Source: CBFHSF01 sp965658445 (GTDB lineage: Bacteria > Bacteroidota > Bacteroidia > Flavobacteriales > Schleiferiaceae). Taken from it: a DNA stretch of 64,000 nt. The position numbers were made by a program, and so were the translations under genes. Below are positions 1-9,044 of this stretch, one piece after another. The notes under the pieces were generated by a model, which did not search any database, was not told the origin of the DNA, and was given only the letters and a program-made list of their open reading frames with translations. Within the stretch, counting starts at the first letter, position 1. Each line of letters opens with the position of its first letter. The stretch lies in assembly GCA_965658445.1 (NCBI GenBank), contig CBFHSF010000003.1, forward strand, positions 1-64,000, given 5' to 3'.

Positions 1-2369
1 AATTCTCTAAAGTCATCATACAGGTCTTCTTCGGTAAAGCTCGTCCAAACCACATTATCTAAAAGCTGCTCCATATGCTCTATGTTCTCCTTTTTCTTCT
101 CCTGAGACATACTAGATTGCATTTGGGACAAAAGACTTTGTAGCGCTTCTAAATCCTCCTTGGATTGTTGCTTTTGTTGTTGGGACTTCGAAGAGTTCCC
201 GGATTTCATCTCTTCAGAAGCCTTTTTAGATTTCTTTTCGGCAGAATCTGCTTTTTCCTGAGCGTCTTCCATGCCTTTGTATGGTTGTTTGAGGTCGTTG
301 TTTTTCTTTTCCAATTCCTCTTGAGCTTTAGCTACTTCCTCAGCGAGTTTCTCGGCTTCATTCTGTGCTTTCTCCTCGGATGCTTCCGACTCCTTCGAAT
401 CATCAGCCTTCTCTCCTTTCTCAAGAGACTCTTCCGCTTTTTTAATCGCCTCTTCTATTCTGTCGATTTGCTGGTCCAATTCCATCTGGAAAACAACGTC
501 TTTGTACAATTCTTCCAAGCGCTCCAATTGGTTCATTTGATAGTCCATTTCCTGACCCAATTGCTCTAGGTCTTCCGGAGTCAAATTGTTTTCATCGGCC
601 TTTTCCTGAAGCGATTTTAAAAATTCTTGAAGCTCCGGGTCGTTGAGTTTCTCAAGAATTTCTTGCAACTTTTTTTCTTCCTCTGTTAGAGGAGTGTCTT
701 CACTTTTTTCAAGTTGATCTGCGAGCTCTTTTTGTTGCTCTTCAAGCTTTGCCAACTCTTCCTCATACTCTTCAAGGAGTTTTTTCTGCTTCTGAACATC
801 GGACCATTTCTTTCCTTCTTTAGCTTGAAGTTCTTTTGATTCCTTGCGAAGTTTTTCTAGTTTCTCTGAACGATCGCTAAGTTGCGTAGAGTTGTTACTG
901 ATCCTTTCTTTCTCCAGTTCATTCTTCTCCTCACGAGAGAGCGTTACCAAAGCAATCTTTCTAGATTCTGTAAACTGACTCCCTCGTACGCCATTGTTGT
1001 CATAAATTCTAGCGACTATAGAAACGGCCCCTTTTTGCATTAAACTTCCAATGGTGTCAATGTATAAGTAATGATCCCCAACTTGTGAATTAATGGACTG
1101 AGCAACCAAGGTCGAATACTCTCCTCTTTCATCAATAGTGTACCAAACAATTTTCTTGATTTGATAATCATCCGATCCGCTAACATATGCTTCCAACAAC
1201 TGAGTAGATGGATTCAAAGAATCTGAAAAATCAGTTATCGTCGGTGATTGATCAACCACAACATTGCCAGAAAAATCAAAAGGCATGCGAACGGTAGAAT
1301 CCGCATTTTCTAGCTGAATGGTATACGTGAAACTACTATAAAAGGACTTTGAAAAACTTCCTTCTACTAGAGGTTCTGATGTATTTCCATCAACAATTAA
1401 CAGTGAGTGAGCCGTGTTCTTGGCTTTTACATTCCACTCCACTCTAGAGCCTTCCAAAAAGGAAAAATTACCCGCATTGGACAAATACGTTGTAGGCTGC
1501 TTTGTATAGCTTGGCGGGGTTACCACCATGGAGTATTGAGTCAGTACTGGAAGCTGAATAACACGAGTTGTATAGGTGGGGCTTTTGTATCCATCCACTT
1601 CAAAAGAATAGGAAAAGTCGTGATTGGGTGCTCGCAGATCTTTCGTCCACAGCTTTCTCTCCGATTGAACCAATCCCACACTCACGTCGTCAATAACCAA
1701 AAAGACCTCATCCGGACGATAGCCATTGGAAAGAGAGAGCTTAATGGTAAGTTCCTGGTTGGCAATTACCTTTTCTTCTGTGTCATTGCTAAACTGAAAG
1801 GGCGCTACGGGAATAAATTCTTCGGAATAACGAACAATTCTTTCCGAACTGTCCACCCATTGTTGTCCCCACTCGGTAAGGAAAGCGAACCCAACAACAA
1901 CCAAAGGAATTAACAGTAGCAGTCCTCGTCGCTTGTTTTCTTTCCAAGAAATGGCATTCCCAAATTCAATGTGCTGGAGCTTCTTCTCCATTTGCTTCTT
2001 CCCTTCAGAAACCCACTCATTGGATTCCATTTGACTAAGCTCTAGATAGGAGATTAGGTAATCATCCACACCGTTGAGTTTGGTTCGGATGGCCTTGGCG
2101 GATTGTTTATCGGATAAGAATTTCTTGTATCGAACCCATTTGTAAAAAGTCCAAGCGGTATAGCGAAGAAAAAGAAAACTGGCCCCAATGAAAAAGGTGT
2201 AAAACAAAACCGTTCGTACACCGGAATCAAATTTTCCAATGCCCTCGAGAATAACAATAGAAATCAAGAGGAAAACACCCAAGAGAAGGGTTAACAGGAA
2301 TCCCTTCAACCACTCGTTGAAGAAATACTTCTTCTTAAAATTTCTTAACTTCGATTCAATTCTTTCCAT
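1..2369 (-). CDS. DUF4175 family membrane and coiled-coil protein, partial (C-terminus beyond window)
   Basis: One open frame runs without a stop from an ATG at 2369 to the window edge (789 codons seen). The N-terminus is MERIESKLRNFKKKYF, followed by two hydrophobic segments at about residues 24-45 and 53-72, a cytoplasmic-looking charged stretch and a third hydrophobic helix near residues 150-165. The middle is a beta-rich extracytoplasmic region. From about residue 490 it becomes an extremely E/K/Q-rich coiled coil. This order (TM helices, Ig-like middle, long coiled coil) and the Bacteroidota context match the DUF4175 family, whose members are about 1100 residues and of unknown function. 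Family assignment is from recall of the architecture. It is divergent from the lipoprotein at 2403 with only 33 bp between the start codons. Confidence 0.75.
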   Translation of the reverse strand, partial: MERIESKLRNFKKKYFFNEWLKGFLLTLLLGVFLLISIVILEGIGKFDSGVRTVLFYTFFIGASFLFLRYTAWTFYKWVRYKKFLSDKQSAKAIRTKLNGVDDYLISYLELSQMESNEWVSEGKKQMEKKLQHIEFGNAISWKENKRRGLLLLIPLVVVGFAFLTEWGQQWVDSSERIVRYSEEFIPVAPFQFSNDTEEKVIANQELTIKLSLSNGYRPDEVFLVIDDVSVGLVQSERKLWTKDLRAPNHDFSYSFEVDGYKSPTYTTRVIQLPVLTQYSMVVTPPSYTKQPTTYLSNAGNFSFLEGSRVEWNVKAKNTAHSLLIVDGNTSEPLVEGSFSKSFYSSFTYTIQLENADSTVRMPFDFSGNVVVDQSPTITDFSDSLNPSTQLLEAYVSGSDDYQIKKIVWYTIDERGEYSTLVAQSINSQVGDHYLYIDTIGSLMQKGAVSIVARIYDNNGVRGSQFTESRKIALVTLSREEKNELEKERISNNSTQLSDRSEKLEKLRKESKELQAKEGKKWSDVQKQKKLLEEYEEELAKLEEQQKELADQLEKSEDTPLTEEEKKLQEILEKLNDPELQEFLKSLQEKADENNLTPEDLEQLGQEMDYQMNQLERLEELYKDVVFQMELDQQIDRIEEAIKKAEESLEKGEKADDSKESEASEEKAQNEAEKLAEEVAKAQEELEKKNNDLKQPYKGMEDAQEKADSAEKKSKKASEEMKSGNSSKSQQQKQQSKEDLEALQSLLSQMQSSMSQEKKKENIEHMEQLLDNVVWTSFTEEDLYDDFRE

Positions 2370-2402
2370 CAAAAATCGCGGGCTTTCTAATCTGTTGTTA
2401 CC

Positions 2403-3128
2403 ATGACCAAACGCTTTGTATGCGCAATCTTGTTTTTAGGAATTGTAGCCTGTTCTCACAACCAACAAGATACAACCAAAAGTAAGGAATCTATTGTGCT
2501 TTCTTCCACCCGAGTAGAAAAGTCCTTAAACGAGCCCAACGGAGGCAACGTTTCTTTTGTCTACCAATATTTAGAAGAGGCTCCAACCACTCCCATTTCC
2601 CTTTCCGATTCCACTTGGAAAACGGTGAAAGACAGTATTTTGTTTTATTTTGATGGACCCTCAGACTTGGACTCTCTCAGTACTTACCTCTTTGAGAATT
2701 ATGAGGACATCATTGGAGACTTTCCCGACTACTCCACTCCCTGGTATGCAGAAATTGTGGAGTCTGAACACTACAATTCTCCAGAATGGTTGGGTATTAC
2801 TCTTTATGTGCACTCGTTTATGGGCGGCGCACATCCCAATGAAAATTTTTACTTCATTCATATCAACCCTCAAAAAAACTACTTCTATACAGTAGATAGC
2901 TTGTTCTCTAACACAGACTCGATTTCTCAACTTGTAATGACGAGACTTAAAGAAAAAGGAATGGAATTAGACGAAGCACCGAGTGTTTCAAATTTCAGGT
3001 ATGCAGCAGATTCAATAGCATTCTTTTACAACCCTTACGAAGTCGGTCCCTATTCTGAAGGAGCTCAAGAAGTTGCCTTTTCTTGGGAGGAACTCAAAAC
3101 CACATTAAAACGTCCGCATCGTCCATAA
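2403..3128 (+). CDS. RsiV-like DUF3298 lipoprotein
   Basis: A 241-residue protein with a short N-terminal signal ending in the lipobox GIVAC (Cys17), so an outer- or inner-membrane lipoprotein facing the periplasm. The region around residues 105-235 carries the features of DUF4163/DUF3298 proteins such as anti-sigma factor RsiV: a GGAHPN motif at about residues 138-143, a later 'AFFYNPYEVGPYSEGAQEV' stretch and an aromatic strand pattern. Function in Bacteroidota homologues is unknown; RsiV binds lysozyme, but that role cannot be assumed here. The stop codon is 11 bp upstream of the histidine kinase start at 3140, so the two are probably co-transcribed and this protein could sit in the same envelope-sensing pathway (inference). 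Confidence 0.75.
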   Translation: MTKRFVCAILFLGIVACSHNQQDTTKSKESIVLSSTRVEKSLNEPNGGNVSFVYQYLEEAPTTPISLSDSTWKTVKDSILFYFDGPSDLDSLSTYLFENYEDIIGDFPDYSTPWYAEIVESEHYNSPEWLGITLYVHSFMGGAHPNENFYFIHINPQKNYFYTVDSLFSNTDSISQLVMTRLKEKGMELDEAPSVSNFRYAADSIAFFYNPYEVGPYSEGAQEVAFSWEELKTTLKRPHRP

Positions 3129-3139
3129 AAACACCGTCC

Positions 3140-5128
3140 ATGAAAAAATGGTTTCTCTACGTTCTGCTAGTAACGGGTGCTTTGGCAAATGCCCAAAGTC
3201 CACGTTTTGACGTATACCAAGATTCCATTGATCATTGGGTGGATTCAAGAAATTACGAGAGAGCGCTTCGGTTCATAAACAGACAGCACCCAAAGAAAAA
3301 AGTGGTGTCAGACTGGTTGGCTACTCAGAAGGCCAGAATCTTTGTGAAGTCCAAAATCAAAATGGACAGTATTCCCACGATATGTCAAAAAATAATTGGG
3401 GAAAATATTTCTGAAAAAGACTCCATCAACATTTACATCCTCGCGAAGAACTACGAAATACTCGGTCATTATTACTACCGAATTCGCGAACGACAACAGG
3501 CCATACAACAACTAAAGTTCTCCGCCCTTCTCTTCGACAATATAGATTCTTATGAGTCTTCCCTTTACTGTTCTAACATGGTGGGAACCATTTATTACTT
3601 GGATAAAAACTACAAACCCGCTCTCGAAACCTTTTACAAATGCTTGGACTATTTTGACATGCATCCAGAGATGGATACCAATGCCTATATAGATTTAAAG
3701 ATTGATGTAGGTTTGGTTTTTCAGGCTTTGGAACAATACGAAAAATCCAACAGAGAGTACAAAGAAGCCCTGGATTTAATTGAAGGTGAAAGCCCTCTGC
3801 AAAAGGGAAACCTGTACAACAACTTGGGTTTGAACTACACGAATTTGGGAAAGAAAGATTTGGCGTTGTATTACCTCAACAAAAGCTCTTTAGAATACAA
3901 AAAAATAAATCATCCTTACATCTCTAAGGTCTACAACAACATCGGAATTCTTCATCACGATTATTTCAATGACCCCAAAACTGCCATTGAATATTACAAC
4001 AAATCGCTAGAACTTAAAGGAGATAAGCCTTCCATTTCAATTGCTGATACCAAATTGAATATTGGAGCGGCTTTAATATCCTCTGACCAACCTAACTTGG
4101 CTTTGAAAAACATTAAAGAAGCCTTAGCAATTTATCGAGAATTTGAATTCATCGAAGGGATCTTAAATTCTTATGACCTTTTGGTTTCCAACTATCAAGA
4201 ACTTGGTGACTACCAATCTGCCTTGGATGCTCAAAAAACCATTACCGAGCTTACAGACTCTCTTACTAAGTTTCAAACCAATCTTGAAATCAACTCAATT
4301 ATCACGAGTTATGAACTTAAAAACAACGAATTTTTGCGAGAAAAAGAAGAAGTAGAAAATGAAATATTAGAAAGCTATACGGCACAATCAAGGGTTATCT
4401 CATTTTCCATCATAGGATTCCTAGTTGGTCTTTCCGTTCTCTTTTTCTTCTTGTATAGAAACTCTAATCAAAAGCAAAAAACGAGTTTGCAACTCGCCAA
4501 AAAAGACAAGGAACTCAGTGTGATTTCTTCTTTGGTAAAAGGTCAAGAAAATGAAAGAAATCGCATTGCTCGAGAATTACACGATTCTTTGGGAAATACA
4601 CTTGCTATTCTTAAAAACAAGGCACAATTACTACGTGCACAAGACCCTGAAATTTTAAACCTGGTAAAATTGGCTGCTGAAGAGGTCCGAACCATATCTC
4701 ATGACCTTATGCCGGAAAGTCTTTTGCGCTTTGGGCTTTATGACGCTTTGGAGGATCTCAAAAAACTATGGGAACTCAATGAAAACATCATCATTGACCT
4801 CAATGTACCCACTGAAATAAACGACTATTTCACAGACGAACAAACGCAAACCATTTATCGCATTATTCAAGAAACCATAAAAAATGCCGTTCAGCACGGA
4901 AAGGCCACGTTTATGGTGATTCAGTTCAACTTCGAGAATGGCGATAGCTTAAATATCATGATTGAAGACAACGGAATTGGCTTTGATCCCAAGAAGCGAA
5001 AAGATGGTATTGGACTAAAAAATATAGAAAACCGCGTGCACTTCTTGCGAGGTTTTATTAACATTGAGAGTTCCAATAACGGAACACAAATAAAAATATC
5101 CATCCCCGTTGACTACACAAAGACATAG
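3140..5128 (+). CDS. Sensor histidine kinase with periplasmic TPR domain (NarL/UhpB class)
   Basis: Start chosen at ATG 3140 because it gives a clean signal peptide (MKKWFLYVLLVTGALANAQ); an upstream in-frame ATG at 3083 would overlap the previous gene. 662 residues. Residues about 90-390 form a series of TPR-like helical pairs, placed outside the membrane by the signal peptide. A single TM helix (about 419-440, VISFSIIGFLVGLSVLFFF) is followed by a coiled coil, a HisKA_3 dimerisation domain with the phospho-acceptor His in ERNRIARELHDSLGN (near 480), and an HATPase_c domain with N-box QETIKNAVQHG and G1-box EDNGIGF. HisKA_3 kinases pair with LuxR-type response regulators, and one follows immediately with a 20-bp overlap. 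The ligand is unknown; TPR input suggests sensing by protein-protein contact. Confidence 0.93.
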   Translation: MKKWFLYVLLVTGALANAQSPRFDVYQDSIDHWVDSRNYERALRFINRQHPKKKVVSDWLATQKARIFVKSKIKMDSIPTICQKIIGENISEKDSINIYILAKNYEILGHYYYRIRERQQAIQQLKFSALLFDNIDSYESSLYCSNMVGTIYYLDKNYKPALETFYKCLDYFDMHPEMDTNAYIDLKIDVGLVFQALEQYEKSNREYKEALDLIEGESPLQKGNLYNNLGLNYTNLGKKDLALYYLNKSSLEYKKINHPYISKVYNNIGILHHDYFNDPKTAIEYYNKSLELKGDKPSISIADTKLNIGAALISSDQPNLALKNIKEALAIYREFEFIEGILNSYDLLVSNYQELGDYQSALDAQKTITELTDSLTKFQTNLEINSIITSYELKNNEFLREKEEVENEILESYTAQSRVISFSIIGFLVGLSVLFFFLYRNSNQKQKTSLQLAKKDKELSVISSLVKGQENERNRIARELHDSLGNTLAILKNKAQLLRAQDPEILNLVKLAAEEVRTISHDLMPESLLRFGLYDALEDLKKLWELNENIIIDLNVPTEINDYFTDEQTQTIYRIIQETIKNAVQHGKATFMVIQFNFENGDSLNIMIEDNGIGFDPKKRKDGIGLKNIENRVHFLRGFINIESSNNGTQIKISIPVDYTKT

Positions 5129-5744
5129 CATCCTATTGGTAGATGACCATCCTATTGTTGGAGCATCAACTCAATCGCTTTTGGAAGACCAGGAGCATCT
5201 GGAGGTTATTGGTGTAAAATACTCTGCGGAGGATCTTTTTGAATTTCTACACAAAGAAGGTCAACCCGACCTTCTTATTCTCGACGTTAGTCTTCCCGAC
5301 ATCGATGGTTTTGAAATCTGCAAGCGCCTAAGTGAACAGCGAACTACCATGAAGGTCATTATCTACACCATGCACAACATTCCCAGGTTTATTGATCATT
5401 TTTACGAAAACGGTGCAAATGGATTTGTCTTAAAAAGTGGTGAGTTTGGAGACCTTATCGATGCGGTAAATCAAGTAATCAAAGGCAAACGATATTTTCC
5501 TGGCAAGGAAAGTGAATTGTCAGAAGGCGATGCTCGCACAGAAGAGAATCAAATTCAAATCACAGAACAAGAACGCAAGCTCATTGAGCTGTTGGACCAA
5601 AATTACTCCACGTTAGAAATCGAAAGACAGCTCGAACTGAGTAAAACGGAAATTTTCTCATTGAGAAAGGGGTTGCTGTTCAAGATGAATGTGGCAAATA
5701 CGCAAACGCTAATCCAAAAAGCCAAGCAGTTTAAATGGATTTAG
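5109..5744 (+). CDS. Response regulator, receiver plus divergent LuxR-type HTH
   Basis: 211 residues. The only start that preserves the receiver core (HSILLVDDHP) is the TTG at 5109, which overlaps the kinase gene by 20 bp and implies translational coupling. Receiver residues are intact: acidic pair D12/D13, phospho-acceptor D59 in LLILDVSLPDIDG, T87 and K109. The C-terminal 60 residues align in position with a LuxR/GerE helix-turn-helix (EQERKLIELLDQNYSTLEIERQLELSKTEI as the scaffold), but the usual recognition-helix pattern TVxxHxxNI is replaced by EIFSLRKGL, so DNA recognition may differ from the family norm. It is the obvious partner of the HisKA_3 kinase encoded just upstream. Confidence 0.92.
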   Translation: MTTQRHSILLVDDHPIVGASTQSLLEDQEHLEVIGVKYSAEDLFEFLHKEGQPDLLILDVSLPDIDGFEICKRLSEQRTTMKVIIYTMHNIPRFIDHFYENGANGFVLKSGEFGDLIDAVNQVIKGKRYFPGKESELSEGDARTEENQIQITEQERKLIELLDQNYSTLEIERQLELSKTEIFSLRKGLLFKMNVANTQTLIQKAKQFKWI

Positions 5745-5756
5745 GTTTTAGGTTTT

Positions 5757-6572
5757 ATGAATAGGATTCAGAAATTAATAGGTCTTTTACCCCTTTCCCT
5801 TTTTGCTCTGCTCATGAGTTGTGGATCTAGTTACACCTTGGATATATTAAAGCCGGATGAGCACATTTCTCAATGGAAGTTTTCAGCCAAAGAAGAAACC
5901 GACAAAGTAGTCTTATTCTTGGGAGATGGTATCAATCAACCCGACTCCATACCCAAGGAACTTATTGAAACCTTTGTCAACAAAGGATACGCTGTTATTG
6001 GTGTGGAAAAATACGACTCTCAAAAAGGGTACTTACGCGTTATCAACACGGATACGAGAGATCTAAGAATACAGACCACTAGTGATTTCCTTCAAGGCCA
6101 AACCTATTCGGAACTCATTGTTTACGGCAGAGGAGAAGGAGGAATCATTGCGCCCCAAATTGCCAATAATTTCAGAGCCAAAGCCCTCATTGTTTCCAAC
6201 ACTCACCTGGTGTCTTCTAAAGAATACTACGAGGCCGTGTTGACCTGTGGATGTGAATACAAAGATTCTCTTTCCTCAGAAATGAACCTTTCTTCTTATC
6301 AAGATTGGATGGAGTTTATGACTTCAGTCCAAGAAAAGCCCAATACCGGAACGGCTTGGCATGGAAGATCTTCTCGTCAGTTTGCCAGTTACTGGAACTA
6401 CGAAGCTTTGGGATATATCCAACAGTTTCAAGGAAGCTCACTGGTTATTGGCAATCCAAAGTCTCCCGTTTACAAAAAGGAATATGGATTGCTGTCCCCC
6501 TTGCCACAATTGACATGGACAACCAGAGAAAAAGAGAACCAGGCGATTTCTAAATTCTTGAGAAACTTGTAA
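5757..6572 (+). CDS. Alpha/beta-hydrolase-like lipoprotein lacking the nucleophile serine
   Basis: 271 residues with a lipoprotein signal (FALLMSCGSS; lipidated Cys at about residue 22). The order of strands and helices resembles a small alpha/beta hydrolase of the VirJ/dienelactone hydrolase sort: VVLFLGDG near residue 50, then a strand followed by the turn YGRGEGG near residue 122. In active enzymes that turn is GxSxG; here the serine position is glycine. Paired cysteines (TCGC, near 163) may form a disulfide. It follows the response regulator by 12 bp and probably shares its transcript. A binding or sensory role is more likely than catalysis, but no family could be named with certainty. 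Confidence 0.6.
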   Translation: MNRIQKLIGLLPLSLFALLMSCGSSYTLDILKPDEHISQWKFSAKEETDKVVLFLGDGINQPDSIPKELIETFVNKGYAVIGVEKYDSQKGYLRVINTDTRDLRIQTTSDFLQGQTYSELIVYGRGEGGIIAPQIANNFRAKALIVSNTHLVSSKEYYEAVLTCGCEYKDSLSSEMNLSSYQDWMEFMTSVQEKPNTGTAWHGRSSRQFASYWNYEALGYIQQFQGSSLVIGNPKSPVYKKEYGLLSPLPQLTWTTREKENQAISKFLRNL

Positions 6573-6590
6573 TTACAGCTCTGTAATTAC
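6569..6590. repeat. Perfect 10-bp inverted repeat between convergent genes
   Basis: GTAATTACAG (6569-6578), a 2-base spacer and CTGTAATTAC (6581-6590) form a perfect dyad overlapping the stop codon of the lipoprotein gene and lying 10 bp before the end of rpiB on the other strand. Its position between convergent genes suggests a bidirectional transcription stop, but it is AT-rich and lacks a T-tract, so this is uncertain. Confidence 0.4.
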
Positions 6591-6600
6591 TCTTATCAAA

Positions 6601-7032
6601 TCACTTACACGCAATCTTGTTTACGCGACGTTCGTGTCGTCCTCCTTCAAACTCCGTAGAGAGGAAGACATCTACACAAGCCATAGCCGTATCAAAATCA
6701 ATAAAACGAGCAGGAAGAGCCAATACGTTTGCGTTGTTGTGCTGCTTAGCGAGCTCTGCTAATTCAGGTTTCCAACACAATGCAGAACGAATTCCTTGGT
6801 GTTTGTTTACCGTAATGTTAATTCCATTTCCTGATCCACAGATTACAATACCCAAATCTGCTTTTCCAGACTCAACAGATTCTGCAACGGGGTGAGCGAC
6901 ATCAGGGTAATCCATGCTCTCTTCTGAATGAGTTCCAAAGTCTTCTACTTCAATCCCTCTTTCTTTCAACAGAGCAACAATGCGTCCTTTGTATTCAAAA
7001 CCTGCGTGATCGGCACCAATAGAAAGTTTCAT
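6601..7032 (-). CDS. rpiB: Ribose-5-phosphate isomerase B
   Basis: 143 residues from ATG 7032 (MKLSIGADHAGFEYK); the longer frame upstream runs into the promoter and is not part of the protein. RpiB interconverts ribose 5-phosphate and ribulose 5-phosphate in the non-oxidative pentose phosphate pathway. Diagnostic features are the N-terminal GADHAG motif (D8, H9), the active-site Cys65 in VICGSGNGIN, and the C-terminal segment with the GGRHERRV phosphate-binding residues. Length equals the family norm (about 145). It is monocistronic, convergent with the lipoprotein gene, and has a good TAnnTTTG promoter at 7084-7091. Confidence 0.95.
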   Translation of the reverse strand: MKLSIGADHAGFEYKGRIVALLKERGIEVEDFGTHSEESMDYPDVAHPVAESVESGKADLGIVICGSGNGINITVNKHQGIRSALCWKPELAELAKQHNNANVLALPARFIDFDTAMACVDVFLSTEFEGGRHERRVNKIACK

Positions 7033-7083
7033 CTTATTACGATTAAATATTATGTAGGATGTAAACACCTGTTTGTTAGACCA

Positions 7084-7091
7084 CAAAAATA
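7084..7091 (-). promoter_or_regulatory. Bacteroidota -7 element for rpiB
   Basis: On the minus strand the sequence reads TATTTTTG, an exact match to TAnnTTTG, 52 bp upstream of the rpiB ATG. No convincing -33 TTG was found at the usual distance. Confidence 0.45.
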
Positions 7092-7487
7092 ATGAACAAT
7101 TGGATGGGTTGTTTATTAAAATCTATGTTAAACCCACGTTAATAAATTTTATAATTAATTCATTGGATTTTGAAATTCTTGTATATATCCCTTCTGATTT
7201 TACAAAACCAAATGAAAAACTGGATATTTTAAAAAAAGAAGTTAACATCAGAAACACCCGAAATGAACATTCAAACCCAAAAAGTTTTCCTTGCGACTTA
7301 TTAAAACCTAAGGTCCATTCGTTTGTTAAAAAGATTGTCTACCTTTTAATTCTCAGTAGATTAAGAAATCCGGGATTGTGGATAACATATTAATGCTTTT
7401 TAATAACTCAATTTCCCAACTTAGAAACCGTAATTTTATCTACGATATTAACAGGCTATTATTATCATCTTTTACTTTTTTAAAAAA
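7092..7487. other. AT-rich intergenic region without a supported gene
   Basis: About 400 bp, markedly more AT-rich than the flanks, between the rpiB promoter and the MORN-repeat gene. A 106-codon plus-strand frame starting at a TTG (7073) crosses it, but its composition is that of random AT-rich DNA and it overlaps the rpiB promoter. It presumably holds the promoter of the gene at 7488; no exact TAnnTTTG match was found near that start. Confidence 0.5.
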
Positions 7488-9044
7488 ATGAATAATACAA
7501 TATATGTGTGTATAACCTTTCTTTTGATTTCATTTTTGGGAAAGGCTCAGAATGACTCGGATTGGGTCTATACTGAGTATACCTATGACAATGGACAAAT
7601 CAGTAGCAAGGGGTATTTGCACGACGGTAAACCCGACGGATACTGGAAATCGTATTACCGTTCCGGTATCATCAAAACAGAGGGTAACCGCAAGAACTTT
7701 CTCCTCGACAGCGTGTGGAAATTCTATGGATCTGACGGAATATTATCCATGTCCATTACCTACGATGAAGACCTCAAAGATGGCGAACGCATCACGTATT
7801 TAGACGGTAAAGTTGTAAAGGTTGAAAACTACGAGGCCGATGTTAAAAACGGTTTGACCACTTTGTATTTTCCCAATGGCAACATCAAAAAAGAAGTTCC
7901 CTTTGCCAATGGCAAAGAGCAGGGCGACGGATTTGGTTTTGACGAAAGAGAAAACATCAATACCCTTCTCACCTATAAAGCTGGAGTGTTGGTAAAAGAG
8001 TTGGTTATTAACAAGGTCGACAAGCAGGATAGAAAGCAAGGATACTGGATCACATTTTTCAAAGACACCCGCAAGATCAACGTGACGGGAACCTATCTGG
8101 ACGACCTAAAACACGGTTATTGGAAGTACTATGCTCCTAACGGAAACCTATTGAGAATTGAAAAGTGGATTCATGGGGTGCTTCAAGAAAATTCTGAGGA
8201 AACCGAGAAGTTAGAGGTTCGTAAAATTATCAATCCCAGAACTGGAAAAATTGCAGAAACGGGACCTTACAGAAACGGAATAAAAGAAGGGATTCACCGT
8301 CAGTATGACGACAACGGAAAAGTGATTAATTCCAAACAGTACAGCAAGGGAATCCTGTTGGCAGAGGGAATTTTTGACGATATGGGCAGACGCCAGAAAA
8401 CCTGGAAGTACTATTATGAAACGGGTGAGCTCAAAGCGCAAGGAGACTTTGTGGATGATTTAAAAGTCAGAACGTGGAAATACTTCTTTATCGACGGAAC
8501 GGTAGAGCAAACCGGAGCGTACACCAAAGACAAGCCCGAAGGATCTTGGGTTTGGTACTATCCAGACAAGAGCATTAGAAAGGAAGAGGAATACGTGTTT
8601 GGATTGGAAGACGGTCCCTATGTTGAATATTCTGATTCCGGAACCGTGGTCGCTCAAGGTGAGTACATTGAGGGCCTAAAAGAAGGCAATTGGAAATACG
8701 TTTATGGCAACATCTCCATTGAGGGAAAGTATTTTGAAGGAGATAAGACCGGACGTTGGGTAAGTACCTATACAGACAACGGCAAAAAAGCTTTTGAAGG
8801 ATCCTATGAAGTAGGAGTGGAGGAAGGAAAACACATTTACTACCACCCCAATGGATTGGTCAAGAGAAGAGGTTATTACCAAGCAGGAAAGAAAGATGGT
8901 ATCTGGGAATTTTTCACAGAGTCGGGAGTCTTGGCATTGACCATTGAGTACGAAAACGGAAAAGAAATCAAATACAACGGCGTAAAAATATCATATGGCA
9001 GAAGAGTGGATAGGGAATTGGAAGCGGAAGAATCGGGAGATTAA
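7488..9044 (+). CDS. Exported MORN-repeat (YwqK-type) protein
   Basis: 518 residues with a signal peptide (MNNTIYVCITFLLISFLGKAQ). The rest is a long array of MORN_2-type repeats of about 20-24 residues, each built on a pattern G-x-W-x-x-Y-x-x-x-G-x-x-x-x-x-x-x-Y-x-x-G (for example PDGYWKSYYRSGIIKTEGN and KTWKYYYETGELKAQGDF). Such proteins are annotated as YwqK-family antitoxins, but in Bacteroidota they are mostly large exported beta-sheet proteins with no known partner, and no toxin gene is next to it. The last 50 bp overlap the start of the Nudix gene, so the two are co-translated or tightly coupled. Confidence 0.85.
   Translation: MNNTIYVCITFLLISFLGKAQNDSDWVYTEYTYDNGQISSKGYLHDGKPDGYWKSYYRSGIIKTEGNRKNFLLDSVWKFYGSDGILSMSITYDEDLKDGERITYLDGKVVKVENYEADVKNGLTTLYFPNGNIKKEVPFANGKEQGDGFGFDERENINTLLTYKAGVLVKELVINKVDKQDRKQGYWITFFKDTRKINVTGTYLDDLKHGYWKYYAPNGNLLRIEKWIHGVLQENSEETEKLEVRKIINPRTGKIAETGPYRNGIKEGIHRQYDDNGKVINSKQYSKGILLAEGIFDDMGRRQKTWKYYYETGELKAQGDFVDDLKVRTWKYFFIDGTVEQTGAYTKDKPEGSWVWYYPDKSIRKEEEYVFGLEDGPYVEYSDSGTVVAQGEYIEGLKEGNWKYVYGNISIEGKYFEGDKTGRWVSTYTDNGKKAFEGSYEVGVEEGKHIYYHPNGLVKRRGYYQAGKKDGIWEFFTESGVLALTIEYENGKEIKYNGVKISYGRRVDRELEAEESGD

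Noticed and set aside
165..569. Phe/Leu-rich plus-strand frame resembling a membrane protein
   Set aside because: It is the antisense image of the Glu/Lys-rich coiled coil of the DUF4175 gene.
7073..7393. 106-codon plus-strand frame
   Set aside because: TTG start inside the rpiB promoter area, composition of AT-rich random DNA, no recognisable feature.
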